NCBI GenBank assembly: GCA_036320915.1
Contig: JAXBDG010000019.1
Span: 930,001 to 994,000 of the forward strand
DNA: 64,000 bases
Direction: 5' to 3'
From: Linnemannia elongata
Taxonomy: Eukaryota; Mortierellomycota; Mortierellomycetes; Mortierellales; Mortierellaceae
The translations under genes and the position numbers were made by a program. This document shows, one piece after another, positions 1-12,305 of the stretch (positions are counted from its first letter, which is position 1; every line of letters starts with the position of its first letter). The notes under the pieces are model-generated. The model was not told where the DNA came from. It was given only the letters and a program-made list of their open reading frames with translations, and did not search any database.

Positions 1-51
1 TAATGTGAATAGGTAATATGAAGAAGAAAAAAAAAAGAGAAATGTCCTTCC

Positions 52-3000
52 TTACGGAGACATGACGGCGCCCATACTACCACGCCTCAAGTTCTCACTA
101 CTCCCCCTCGAAACCAACTGTTGATCCTGCTCGGACACATTATGCCGTCCCAACACCAACGAACTAGTACTGGTCGACGCCTGTTGCATATTCATGAGCA
201 TTGGACTGCCTGTCCTGGACATCGCTACTCCTGCAGCGGTACCGAAACGACCACTGCTGACACTGGGTCCGTGGCCAGTAGAGGATCCACTCTGGTACCC
301 GGCTTCGCCTGCGGACTCTTGGCCGGCATCGATGGATGTCATAGCGCCACCGCCCGTTTCAAAGTTAATTCCGGAGAGGAGTCCGGTGGACCGCTGCTTG
401 TACCGAGATCCGATTGTGGGTACTGCTGGGCTGCTGGAGTATTGTTGTTGTTGATGGTTGTGGTGGTGGTGACTCCTGTGAGATCTTGGAGATGAGGAGG
501 AGGAAGACGAGAAGGGGATGGCGCTGGCGGATCGGAAGGGTTGGTTGGAGTACTGTTGCTGGTTGAATTGAACCTGCTGTTGCTGCTGTTGTTGTTGTTG
601 TTGTTGCTGCTGGTATTGTTGAAACGCCTTGTGGTCAATGGACCCAGTAGTCGAATGGTTAGGAGGTCGGCGATCCATGTACCCCTCACCTTCGTCATCT
701 CCGTCACCACCATCTGCACTCCACTCTTCCCGCTCGTCAGCAGAGGTCACAAAGCCCGAAGAGGCAAACCCAGAGTTGTGGATCTGGGTCTGTAACATGG
801 CCGAGCCTAGGTTGAGTGTTGACGAGGGGGCGGATGAGGAGCCGTCCTGGTGTTGTAACTTGTAACGTGCCATGGGTGTCAGAAGTGGGCTTTGGCCTGA
901 GGAATGGACCACAGTGTTGTAGCTGCGAGATGTTGACAGGAGTGAGGGCATGGGGACATCATCAGCCTCCTCTTCAGGGATCCAGCCTTGCTTCCATGTG
1001 CCTCCAGTAGCAGGCTGGTCGGGGGTGTTGATACTGTTGGAGATCGACGAGGTGCTGTTGTTGTTGTTGCTCCAGAGTCCCGACAAGTTGGTCGACGATG
1101 CAGTCCGAGCCGTCAGCTCAACTGAGCTCGTGGTCTGCTTCTGAAGCAGCGCAGTGTTGACTACACATCCATCAGCTCCAGTACCACTGCCACCGGGTCC
1201 CATCTTGCTGCCAAACAACGACTGCGAATCGCCCGAAAACCGCTTCTTGTTGATTCGGAAGAAATTGGGCTTGGTCTTGGGTGGACCCCGCTGCGCCGAT
1301 TGCGACGAATGTGAACGATGGAAACCCGTATCAAACATGCCCCCAGGTCCTGCTCCCGCTCCATTGCCAACAATGCCTCCAGCACCTCCCTCAGGGATAG
1401 TGTTCAGTCCGGAGGTCCCAAAGCTTCCAGCAGGGGTGCCACCATGGTGGCTCGTCATGCCTCCCATAGGCATTGTGTTTGTAGTACTCGAGTTGCCATC
1501 ATACCCAGCAATAGTAATCGCTTCAATCATCTCGCCAGGCTGGCCGTCCAACGGATCAAATCCTCCCCGGGGCTCCGGCCAGAGACGAGACGTGATCGAC
1601 CACCAGACCGATCGAGTGTGGTGGACCACCGAGAGGTAAAACACCTTGAGTCCAAAACTGCGCCCATACGTCGCTGTCGACCCTGCTGTACCAGATTCCA
1701 ACGCACTGTAGTCTGCATTCGAGGGTCCACTCGTCCGACGGAACCTACCAAAGAAGGGCAACCCTCCTCCACCACTGCCACCGCTATTAGACCCTCCAGG
1801 AGATGTAACTCCGCCAGCAGAACCCAGCCACCTCCGGACGGTAGGCCAAGTCTTGGAAGATCTCGACCGGTAGACCCAAAAGACGGCCAGGCCAAAGAGT
1901 ACAATCGCCAGCAGCATGAAATGGTTGTAGTTGTCGAGCATCCGTTCTGGATAGGTGTCCTCATGCGGTGCTTTGTGGTCCGGTGGTGGCAAGATCGACG
2001 CTGGCGAATGATGATCTCCTCCCAGATGAGGGTTGGGAGCGTCGAGGGACCCACTCGAGATCAACAACATGGCTCCCAAAGTCCACGTCACCTGGATGTC
2101 CTTGATGGCATTGATACTTTGAAATGGCGATCTCCAGTTCTTCTTGTTGATCGACTCCTCTGCCTTCTCCAGGACCTCACTTGATTGCTCCTTCGACCCC
2201 TGAGCACCCTTCTCGCCAAACCGGGGCAATCCAAACCCACCATGGAGCACATTCGACAACCAAGCAGACTTGAAACACTGCATCTCCAACCGCTCCTGAA
2301 GCTGGTCCTTAAACTCTGGCCGGGCCTTGATATCATTCCACTCGGAATTACAAAACTCGGCCGATTTCCGCTCAAACTCTGCATAGTCATACGCGCCTCC
2401 AAGACCCAGAATATCGTGTGAAGAGTACCAGTACTCTGATACACCAATAAACGTGTTGATGTTGAAGTCGATGGGTGGGGTATGAACTCCATTGAAGAGG
2501 CAAGGCTCGTCATGACACTCCTTGTCCTTGTTCAACAAGACTTCGACCTTCTTGAGACACTCCTTGAAGGATCCCGAACCCGTCAACGGCACATGAGGTA
2601 GCGTGTGTGTCTCACTCAACTTCAAGTTCTTTGGCAAACAGGGGTCCTCGATTGTGATCTGGACACCAGGCTTTTCCTTGTCCAGTAGCTCCTTGTTGGT
2701 CGCCAGAAGGTAATCTTTAACGTACCGCCGCCGGGCCTGGTTCGATCCATAGCCGAGGAAGGTGGTGACAAAGACGTTGTACTCCATCGTATGTCCGTCA
2801 AGTGTCCGCAGATGAACCGCCATCAAATCGTTGGCGTGTGCTCGCGATGCCTCTGGTGAGGGTTCAAAGGCGATCTGTGTACTGGCGCCTCCCATGTCCA
2901 GAAAGCCCAATGTATGGCGATGTGAAAAGCTGTCGCCTTCACTGTTGGCACCACCCGATTGGTTGTTGTTTCCATTAGTTTCTGATGATCCATGGGAGTC

Positions 3001-4035
3001 GATGGTGGGGACCGACCCTTGGTCATCCGAGTCGTGCAATTCAGAGTCAGGTACCTCTGGCTTTATCATCTTGACTCCGCCATTATCAAACCCACCCATA
3101 AGGTAATTGATCGCCACCCATCCATAAATCCCTTCCTCCTCGCCCGAGATGTTCTTGATATGGGTCTTGCAGTCCCCAAGGCGAAAGTTGTAGTTGTCCT
3201 TGATGTAGTTGCAAGAGTTGGTAAGAATCTGTTCCCGGATATCGTCCTGAACGAGACGCAGACCGGCAGTGGCTAGGACATAAACAGGTGTGCGTGCGAT
3301 TTCTGATTCTGGGATGACGGTGAGGGCGTGGTCGAGGAGTTTTTCCAGGTGCTCGCCTACATCGTCTGGCCTGTCCTTGAATTCCGCGATGCCTTTGTGT
3401 TTGTTTTTTTTTCAAGCAGAAGTAAAGGAAGCGCAGGGAGAGTAGGTTAGGAGTGGAATACCTCAACGATGTGTCCGGTTGTTATACACTCGAAGGGGGT
3501 GTATGGTGTACTTGTTTTGGCTTCAGAGAATGATCCTTTGGTATGTGCCCCTTTATCCCTGTCTGTGTTTTGACCCTTTTTGTTTCCTTTTTTCCTTTTA
3601 TTTTTCACTCCTGACACAATGACTGACTGACCTTTGACAGTCGCAGTGTTCAACTTTTTTTTTTTTTTCATCGCCTCCCGCCTCATTCCACTTAACAATC
3701 CCCAGACCTCCCCTTCGGCCAACAACATCGCCCATCACTCCTTCTCAGCCCTTCTGTCGTTTAGGATGGTTGCCGTCCTGATGAAAAAGTTTGTTACCTG
3801 GCTCAGTCCGTTTAGTCCATTCGCCATAGTGTACAGAATCCGATTCCACCCCAGGTTCAATGGTCGGCAAGGCTCCCGCGATCTGACTGTGGGGTGCAGT
3901 CTGGAGTATATGGTTGCGGTTGATCCAGCTGTAGATGTGTAATCTCGATCCTGAAGAGCCGGCGTCGATCACGATTCCGAACTGACGGTTCTTTATCCAT
4001 TCCTCTGTGTGCGGGATGGGGAGGGATGTCGACAT
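52..4035 (-). CDS. Golgi/endomembrane apyrase (GDA1/CD39 family, YND1-like)
   Basis: This is a nucleoside di/triphosphatase of the GDA1/CD39 family, which in fungi hydrolyses luminal NDPs made during glycosylation. Exon 1 is 3798-4035 and exon 2 is 52-3392; a GT-AG intron (3393-3797) joins them in frame to about 1192 residues. Apyrase conserved regions appear in order: VIDAGSSGSR (ACR1, exon 1), VYVLATAGLRL (ACR2), EEGIYGWVAINYL (ACR3), LGFLDMGGASTQIAFEP (ACR4, near 2880) and FIGVSEYWYSSHDILGLGG (ACR5, near 2440). One hydrophobic segment (HFMLLAIVLFGLAVFWVY, near 1900) fits a single C-terminal membrane anchor. There is no obvious N-terminal signal peptide, so an internal anchor as in yeast Ynd1 is likely. 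After the anchor comes an unusually long (about 600 residue) Gly/Ser/Gln-rich tail with a polyQ run (near 560-620), presumably cytosolic. Family assignment is firm; the exact cellular location is inferred. Confidence 0.93.
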
Positions 4036-5551
4036 GATGAGAGGAGCTCCGAGAGCTTAATTGAAAAGAAGGTACGGCGTGTGTGCAAGGGAAGATGAGC
4101 AAATACGGGGAGGAGTGGAGTGTGAAGTAGGTAAAGTGGGTGAAGTTGCGAAGTGAAGAAGGGAGGAAGGTGTGAAGGAGTAAGAGAGGGAAAGGAGACT
4201 AGAGGAGGGAGAAGGAGGAAGAGGAGGTTGACAGGGCGAGGCAAGGGGTCATAAAGCTGCTTCTTTCTTCTTTCTTCTTTTGTGAAGAAACGAAAAGGAA
4301 AAGGACAGAAAGAAAGAAAGAAAAAAAAAAAAAAAGGCAATCAGAACGAGATAACGAAAAGTGAATAAGGGTGAGCTGAGTAGGAAAAAAGAACGAACAC
4401 GTTCATCGTTGGTGGCTATTTTATTCTATTTCAAAAATAGGTTCCCCTGTCGTGGGTGGGGTGGTTAAAAAAAGGGGATCGTTTATTGATGTGGCCTTTT
4501 CCTTTTTGCTTTTACTTGTTCCCATGTATCATTTGATCCACTGTTCCATGTTTCATGCCTATTAGACCCTTCCTCTTTTATGAGATGGTTCTGATCGCTC
4601 GTTACTGATAAAAACCGTTGCTTGGATCACTTTGATCACTTTGATCAGAGGAGGAACCATCAAGGTCCCAGGCACAAAAAATAAAGTTGTTATAAAATAT
4701 AAGAAAAAGGGTTGTGGGATCAGTGCACGTGATGTCGTCATACCAATGTCTTGCTCCCGTGTTGGTTGTCATCCTTCCATTGGACAACAGCCCCCCTTTT
4801 CCTTCTTTCAAATACTATCCATTGCTAGACCATTGTTAAAAGTGTTCACTTCTTATTTCTACGCTAACCGTAGAAGAACAAATAATTGTTGTGTTTTCTT
4901 GACTCGCAGGGAGAGGAGCCCTTTGAAACCACTCACTCTTTTACCCACTGACATATTGCAATTTGTTTAATTTGTTTGAAATTTATATCAACATCATTTA
5001 TCATTCGCATTAGACCCTGAATAAGGGAAGGAACCAGGGGCTCTTTACTTGTTTGGAAGCCGCCTCTCACACGATGCATCAATTGCTTTCAATGTACCAA
5101 GCTGCTTGATTCGAGCATGATCAAAAAGGCAAAGTAGGGTCTGAAGCAGGGTTGCCAGAGTGAACACAGGGTTTATCCCGTTTGTCAAACAGATCCTGCA
5201 ACAGAAGAAGATTACATCATTGTCCTAGCAGGAGGGAACTTGACCCGTTCGTTATTCAGAACGAAAAAGATGCAATTCATCCGTTGGTTCACAAATACTC
5301 GTCGAGATGTGTGTATGGAATGAGGGAAGGGAGACAAAGGAGGGAGAAAAGAGAGATCCAAGCGCTTGGAGGTCACAGGCGAAGATGTGACTGTTTGCAG
5401 TTCTCTGGGCGTATTCACTCTTCGTTCTTGTCCTTTCTCCTCTCCACCCCTCTCTACTCCACTCCATCCACTTTCACTACCGCAGCAACTCCTCTATCGT
5501 CAACGAACTAACCAGACAACAAACCGACGAAAACCTCAAAAAGCAAAACAA
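4036..5551. other. Intergenic region between divergently transcribed genes
   Basis: I see no convincing gene here. The left part holds the purine/pyrimidine-biased leader of the apyrase gene, including GAAA microsatellite runs and an A-tract near 4321-4336. The right part is the CT-rich leader of the EF-hand gene. Short open frames in between have no recognisable motifs. Confidence 0.5.
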
Positions 5552-6376
5552 ATGTCTGAGATCCGCCCCGACGAAATCAAGCAGGCTTTTGCCCTCTTCG
5601 ACCCGCAAAACACTGGCAGAATCGAGCCCCAAGCATTTCAACAGTTCCTCGACGCAAGTTCTCCTCTGCTTCTCTTCTTCTTTATTCCCTTATCTTCCTC
5701 AACGAAACAAGAACTAACTTCATCTATTCTCATTACATCCAACAAAATAGACCCTAGGAGATGAAGAGTTGAAGGCAACAATCAGGATCCCAACTCACCC
5801 TTTGTCCCTCCAAGAGTTCACGACCCTTGTCTCACGCTACAACGAAGACGAATCAAAGGACCCCGAAGAGCCATATCGTCGTGCCTTCAACTCTATTAAC
5901 CGTGATGGGTCCGGACATGTCTCCTCTCAGGAGTTGAAAGTCGCCCTGGAGTCCTTCCTTGGACCTAATGTTCTCTCTGAGGTAAGCTAGAGACGGCTTT
6001 CGCGGAGGAGGAAGACGGTTGAGGTTATGGGCGAACATGGGAAAACATATAGAAAAGAAAAAGGGTCGGAAACGATGACCGAATGATGAACAGTCAGTTT
6101 GTGTCCAAGTGCACAAACTCAAACAGAAATGTTGACACCAAAATCGAAAAACAGCCTAGCGCCAAATGCCTGCATACCAGACCCCCTTTCCTCTCTCTAT
6201 CACCAGACACTAACCACATGTATAACACACGAACTCCACATTATTCAATATAGACCGACGTGGACGAGATCATTAAGGAGGGAGATGTCTCTGGCGACGG
6301 AAGAATCACCCTCGAGGAATTCCTCAAGATCGTCCACAAGAGCGAGCAGAAGCACCGTGGCGAGTACGTCCTCTGA
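5552..6376 (+). CDS. Calmodulin-like four-EF-hand protein
   Basis: Three exons (5552-5657, 5758-5981, 6254-6376) with GT-AG introns give a 150-residue protein, the usual calmodulin/troponin C length. The protein starts MSEIRPDEIKQAFALFD. EF-hand loop 1 (DPQNTGRIEPQAF) is degenerate: the position-12 acidic residue is absent, so calcium binding there is doubtful. The second hand is poorly preserved. Loop 3 (NRDGSGHVSSQE) and loop 4 (DVSGDGRITLEE) carry Asp/Asn at position 1, acidic or polar ligands at 3, 5, 7 and 9, and Glu at 12, so they should bind Ca2+. The protein is a calcium sensor or light-chain-like subunit; it is more diverged than true calmodulin, and a centrin, myosin light chain or calcineurin-B-like role cannot be excluded. 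It converges on the SLA2 gene with a gap of about 115 bp. Confidence 0.85.
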
Positions 6377-6490
6377 ATACCTTTCATCGTTTTTCTTCCC
6401 TTGCACCATGTTACCCATACACACTTCAAGGCCAAATAAAAGAAAATCTTCAAAGCACAATAAATGTATTCAAAAAGACGCGAGGCAAAG

Positions 6491-9400
6491 TTAATCGTCG
6501 CCCTGGTGGTAAGATACCTTACGCATCTCACCAAGGACTCTCCTCGCCAAAGTCAACTCCTTCTCCAACTTCAAGATTTCGACCTGCTGTCCCATCTCCT
6601 TGATCTTGAACTCGTGCGCGTTCATATTCTGGTAATCCACCGCACTCTCCCTATCCTTCATCTCACGCTCCATAATTGCCTTCACAGCCCTCACAAGCGC
6701 CCTCGACGCCTCCGTCACCGCCTTGGACGCCCGCTCCAGATTATCCTGCGCTTTGGACATAAAGTTAGCCTTAACTCTCGATGCTGCCACCAGCTGTGCA
6801 GTAGCCGCCGCAACCTCGTTCGAAGCCACCAGCAACTGCTCCATCGAATGTGTCTTTGAAATCACTCCATCCGCAGTTTCGACCAGTAGAGTCGTCGCGA
6901 CAGCCACAGCCTTGGCCGCAGAGATCAGACCCTCAGTCCATCGGTTATTCTTCTTGTAGAATGCTGCATTCGTCGATGACCCACGGCCCTGTGCAACGAC
7001 CTCCTGTTGTGAGATAGTCGCACACTTGATCAAATGCCCAATCGCCTGCATCATTGCCATGGCGCTTTCGAGAATCGATGCATTCACCTGCAACTCGATC
7101 GCTGACAGACCATCTTTCTTGGGCTTTGCCATCAATGCCTGCAAACGCGCCGTCGCTTCCTCAATCGTCCTCGCCGCATTACCCATCTCCGTCTCCACCA
7201 TATCTCCCAAATCTAACTTTGAAGGATCCAACTGGCTGCTCTTGGGGATCAAAAGCTCTGCAGATTTCGCCAACCGCTCCATTGCAGCTTGGACGGACTC
7301 ATTCGACTTTTCAATCGTCCGGATACTCCCCTCGGGCGACAAACCACCAATCCTGGAAGACGTCACGTTCGTAAAGAACTCTTGCGTCGCCACAGCAGAC
7401 GACTTGGCATGTCGGATAATCTCCTCCGCATCCTCATCCTTCTTGGCCAACCTCGTGATCCCCTTGGCGTTGCCCAAAACATCAGCCAGAGTCTGGGAAA
7501 GGTTCAAGGCTGCACGGATAGCTTCGACTTGGTTGACCTCGCTCGAGGGGCGGAGGTATTGAAGTAGGGCGAGTTCGAATTCTGTGGATGCGGTGTGCGC
7601 CTTTTCGATCATCGAGAGTGTGAACTCTGGTGTTGCGTTCTGGTTCCCGAGCTGCGTTGGTGATTCCAGGTCGTAGATGCTTTCCTCCACTTTGCTAATA
7701 CACGTCTCCAAAATCGAGTCTGGAAGGCAAAGTTAAACAGGAACATTATTGTTTGTTAGCAAGCCATGGATTAAAGCAAGCAGCCATTGCGAAGATAGCA
7801 TTGACTTCTCTGGCAAAATGCTTGCCAACTCACCAAGGATCTGCTGCATCTTGCGTTTGTGGGAACTCATCATCTGGTCAAGGCGCTCTTGCAGCACAGC
7901 AGACTTCTCGCCCTGTCCGTCGCGCAAGGTCGCCAATTCGAGCAGAGTCTCGTCAAGACCGCTCTCGAGGACAGCCTTCTCCTCCTCGTTTTCGATCTGC
8001 ATACGCTCAATTTCGGCCTTCTGGTCCTCCATCTGACGCATCAGCATATCAATCTCGCGTTGTCGGCGCTAATCAGTCAGTAGACAAAGAGAACGTCAAG
8101 TTAGTATGCAGGCAGATAACGAGGTGCTGCAAACCCTGCAAGGCAAACAGTAAACGGGAAACCTACCTTAGCAAGGTCTTCAAGGTCCTGCTTCTCCTTA
8201 TTGAACTTGGCGACCATAGACCCAACCTCAGAACTCTTGGACCGTCCCAAATCCTCGACACGTCCATTCGCCATCTCCAAATCCCGCTTCAGACGAGCAA
8301 TCTCGTCATTCTGAGTGTTTTGCCATCTTAATAACTCGTTCTTGGCACGGTCGCGCTCACGGACCATATCCGCCATCTGCAAGTTCTTGTCCTTGATTTC
8401 CTTTTGCATCTTCTCCATCTTGTCGACCGCCTCCTGGGCAGAGTTGGCCTTGAGCTGGACGGTCTTGAATTTGCCGAGGAGATCCAGGTGTTCTTGACGC
8501 AGTTGTGAGTATAGCTTTGCCAGTGCCTCGTACTTGGACCTCCAGATGTTGATTTGGTCTATTTATGAGTATATGTACATGCATGTTAGTGTATACTCAT
8601 GGTACTTGTGGTAGCATTGGGTCACTGTGTTATGATTTGGTAATGATACCTTGAGTGCTTCGGATCATCTCATCCTTGGAGGCGAGCTGTTGCTGGGCAT
8701 TCATATTGACCAGCTGCATCTCCTGCTCCAATCCCTTGACCCTCTATAACCAAAACAACATCAGAGAGTAGCACTGTAAGTAACACAACTCATTATTCAC
8801 GAGGTTTGTATGAGGCAATTAAAAAAGTGGAAAACAACGCGATGAACGTACCCGGTCATATTGATCAATAAGCATTTGATCTCGCTCATACTGTCCACGA
8901 AGAGCCAAGACATCCCTCTCCAACTCCGCCAACCGCCCCTCAGCTTGCCGCTGCATCTGCTCCCTCGCCAACTGTTCACGCTGTAACCTCTCCCGCTCCA
9001 TCTGGAGTCTCTTCTGCTCATCAAACTCCTGCTGCAACTTCAACGCCTCCATCTGCTGTTGCTGTTGCTCGAGCTCCCGTTGCTGCTGCAACCTTTGTTG
9101 CTCCAGCTCGTATTCGCGTTGCTTCCTTGCAATATCTCGTTGCTGCTCTGCCCAATCGGGGCCGGGAGATTGTGGGGGGGTCTCCCGGACGGGTTGCTGC
9201 TGGCGAGGAGTGGCTGGCTGGCGGGTAGGGAGCAAAGGAGGAGAGTCGCCCCCAATGAGACTGGGTGGGTCTTGGGGCAGCTTGGGTACGCTGATCAGGC
9301 TGGTGAGGTACTTTAGGTTCGAACACTCATAGTAGAACTTGATTAATGCATAGTGTTGCGCGTTATACCGCTGTCTCAATAAAACCAATCCTTCTGGATC

Positions 9401-10767
9401 ATTCGTGCCTGTTAGTAGTATTGGTCATTGAATGGGTGTTTGAAACCGGTTAGAAGAGTGCAACAAGTATGCCAGCCAGAAGGAGAAAGCAATCCTTTGT
9501 GTTTGCAACGGAGGAAAGTGAAACGTACGTCTGTGCATGGCACGCAGCATGCTGGTCGCAAACTGGTAGATGGCATAGGATTCCTGGACCAAAGGAACCA
9601 ATGCAGCGATTCGACACTCGTTATCCGACGAAGGACGAAAATTGGCAAAGATGAGCTTCTGGAACTGGTCCATCTGGTCCTGCAAGTTCATCAGGTCGCT
9701 AATTGTCTCGTAACTATGTGGAAGACGGAGAAGGGAAATAGGTTTGTGAGATTGGAGCCCATTGCCCTAACACTGCCTTCTGTCGTCTCCAGTTGTGAAA
9801 AAAAAAGATAACACATACCCTTCGTTGGGATCATCGATGCCTTTGAGCGAGATGTACTCGTTGTAGTCAAAAGTTCCGTTGAACTCGGGATGGTTGCTGT
9901 GGTATCGAAGCTTGGAGTGCAAAAAGTCGACATACGCCCGAATCAGCGTTGCATAGCCTTGAAGTTTCCAAACGACACAGAACGAGCATGACGTTAGGTC
10001 ATTTTCGAATGGGTGCATAAATGAAAGAGCCGAAGCAAAGACAACACAAAGAAAATGACTTGCCTCGACTGTCGAATTGTTGAGTTGAGCGAGCGCATTG
10101 ATCCAGCCAGCCCGTCTCCTTCTGCGCATCCTTCAACGCCTACAGAAGAAAAGGAAAAGAAGGTTTAGTAATATGCGTGCTGGTTCATAAACAATGACGC
10201 CGTTACTTCTACTATCGATGCTCCATTCTAAGAGAAAAGATGATTCGCTTACTGAGGGGTGTCCCTCTCGGATGATCTTGTGGACTGAGATCAAGGCCTT
10301 GAAGGTCTGCACCTCATCGCCCAGCAAGGGTTGTGTCCGGAATCCTTGCCACAGTGCTGTCGACGAGCGGTAGTCCCATGTATACACAATGCATGCTATT
10401 ATGAACAAGTCGATAGGATGGGCAAGTTTATTTTGTTAATTCTAATTTTGACGGCAGCAACAACACAAAAGCCCTCTCCCTCTCCATTGTCTTGATGCTA
10501 TTCATTTCCACAGCCCACGAAAACGGCTGTATGTCTCTAAAACGACACAATTGCTATTCGTTCACCTTTCTTCGTTTGCTCTTGAAGAATGCTGATACAC
10601 CAAAACTACAACAGAAAAGTGCCAAGCATCCAACACTTCCTCCCTCTTTACATACCTCGAACGTGCTTCTGTTTGGGAGCAGTCTCGTCAGGGCTGGTGG
10701 CCTTCTTGATATGCAGCTGCAGCTCAGCATCGGCCTTATCCCTGTTCAGTGGGCGAGTCATGGTCAT
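6491..10767 (-). CDS. SLA2: Endocytic actin-membrane adaptor SLA2 (HIP1/End4 family)
   Basis: The order of domains is diagnostic for Sla2/HIP1R, which links clathrin coats and PI(4,5)P2 membranes to actin during endocytosis. The N-terminal ANTH domain is spread over several small exons (10656-10767, 10253-10395, 10064-10139, then from 9957): it starts MTMTRPLNRDKADAELQLHI, then GDEVQTFKALISVHKIIREG, then YVDFLHSKLRYHSNHPEFNG. A long Gln/Glu/Arg-rich coiled coil follows (about 9200 down to 7730). The last exon, ending at 6491, carries the C-terminal I/LWEQ (talin-type) actin-binding domain (for example SAAKAVAVATTLLVETADGV and VAAATAQLVAASRVKA). About ten exons are needed. Intron 3 (9958-10063) appears to be GC-AG: donor G|GCAAGT keeps the family-typical RGY junction. 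A GT donor eight bases upstream would also stay in frame but lose two residues. The start ATG at 10767 is followed by a second in-frame ATG two codons later. Confidence 0.93.
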
Positions 10768-11717
10768 GGCTCACAATATTTTCTTCTTGGCTATATGCTG
10801 TTTAGCAACAGTCTTTTATACAACCGAGAAAGTCGCGAACAAAAGGGCAAGTATGAGTACAAAGAAAAGTATACCTTCCAGAAGGTCGAGGTCAAAGGAA
10901 TGAGTGTTCTTGCATTCGTGTCAGAAGAGCAAGCGCGGATGATTGGCAAGTGTGTGTCGTTTTTACCAGTGGTTGAATGGTTGAATGGTTGAAATGAACT
11001 GACCAGTAGAGAAGTGACGGAAGAGAAGGAGGCCAAGAGGTTGAACGGTGTGTTTTTAAGGAAAAAGGAAAGAAGTAAAGGATAGAGAAATGAAATTTGA
11101 AAAGTAAGGAGCAGGCAAGAAGGGGAAGGAAGGAAGGAAGGAGGAGGGAGGAAGGAAGGTGGATGGTGTCTGTTATCAAGTAGCTGTCTGTGATAACGAA
11201 CGGGATCAATCATGCCAGAGCAATGTCGACTTTTGTCTGTTTCTCTGCGCTTTGTTCGCACGAAGGATGGGGGGTGTGACATCGTTGTTCAAGGGAAGAG
11301 CAATGGCTTTGCTGGCAGAACTGAGGATCCGAGCACACAGTCCAGCTAAAGTGATACGATGACGTCTGTTCCATTTCATCCTATGCTGGTCTCGTCTGTC
11401 TAACACTTCGCTTTTTGGCGATCCAACGGCACCTGAGACACGGTACCTGAAATCATGTCTTGCACACCTTGCAGAGATGGAGTACCTAAACGGCCGTGCC
11501 CCCCTGGACACATTTGCTAACAGTTGCTTTTTTCTTTCAACTCTATTGAGACTGCGATAACTCTCAACTTTCAAACCACGAAATGGAAAAGTAACCTCCC
11601 ATGGATATAGGCTCTCTCTTTTAAATCTCTCTTTTTCACATTCAAGCATGCTTGGAAGAAAACAGTCCATCCAGGAGTATAAAATAAACTCTCAACTGTG
11701 AACCTAATTGCTCTTTA
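10768..11717. other. Intergenic region between SLA2 and the U2 snRNA gene
   Basis: The left part is SLA2 leader with strong AAGG microsatellite runs (about 11126-11158). I see no supported coding sequence. The segment immediately before the U2 gene carries a TATA-like element. Confidence 0.5.
11678..11686 (+). promoter_or_regulatory. TATA-like element upstream of U2 snRNA
   Basis: TATAAAATA lies about 40 bp before the inferred U2 5' end. snRNA genes in many fungi use TATA-containing Pol II promoters, so this is a plausible promoter element. The assignment rests only on position and match. Confidence 0.45.
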
Positions 11718-11902
11718 CCCGCTCTAGCTTTTTGGCTAAGATCAAGTGTAGTATCTGTTCTTATTATTCTAATCGAATAATATGGTGGCCACGGCCACCA
11801 ATCGATTAATTTCATTTTTGAACCGCGCTGGTCAAGCTCTGGCTTGCTACCTTGACCGGCACTGGTGTCCTCGGTATTGCACTACCTCCGAGTTGTACGC
11901 CG
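11718..11902 (+). ncRNA. U2 spliceosomal small nuclear RNA
   Basis: The highly conserved U2 core TTGGCTAAGATCAAGTGTAG is present at about 11732-11751 and continues into the branch-point recognition GTAGTA and TCTGTTCTTAT. Downstream are a perfect stem IIa (TATTATTC/GAATAATA), a stem IIb (TGGTGGCC/GGCCACCA), an Sm site (ATTTTTG, about 11813-11819), stem-loop III (GGTCAAG/CTTGACC) and stem-loop IV (CTCGG/CCGAG, loop around ATTGCACT). The length of about 185 nt fits fungal U2. The 5' terminal bases differ from the metazoan ATCGCTTCTC form, so the first nucleotide is uncertain by a few bases. The gene encodes the snRNA that pairs with intron branch points. Confidence 0.95.
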
Positions 11903-12305
11903 AACTCTTATTCTTTATCAATTCAAAAACCAATTACTCCGTGGATAGTGCGTGTTCATGCCTTCTGTGCTCAATGTTCAGGAGTGGAGGACGAGCTCGT
12001 GGCGAGTGAGAGGTGCAAGGTTAGGGTTGTCTGGCGGACTGTGCCATAGCTTTGGTACTATTGTCCATGATATATATGAGTATGGTCCATGTTTGGCAAG
12101 GTAGCGCAAAAAAGACGTACAGTGACGCTGGCGCAGTCCATACAATAGCCTTTTGTTTATTTTGTCTCTGTCCTGTCGAAGTAAACAGCCATCCCTCTTT
12201 CTTCCATCCCTTACTCATCCACGTTCACATCCACGCGTCGCTCCTCCCTCCTCCTCTTTTCTCTCCCATACTTACATTGCCCTCCCTTACACTCTTGAAT
12301 CAACA

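Noticed and set aside
1318..2184. 288-codon plus-strand frame opposite the apyrase gene
   Set aside because: Antisense shadow: the minus strand carries clear apyrase motifs, membrane anchor and continuous frame.
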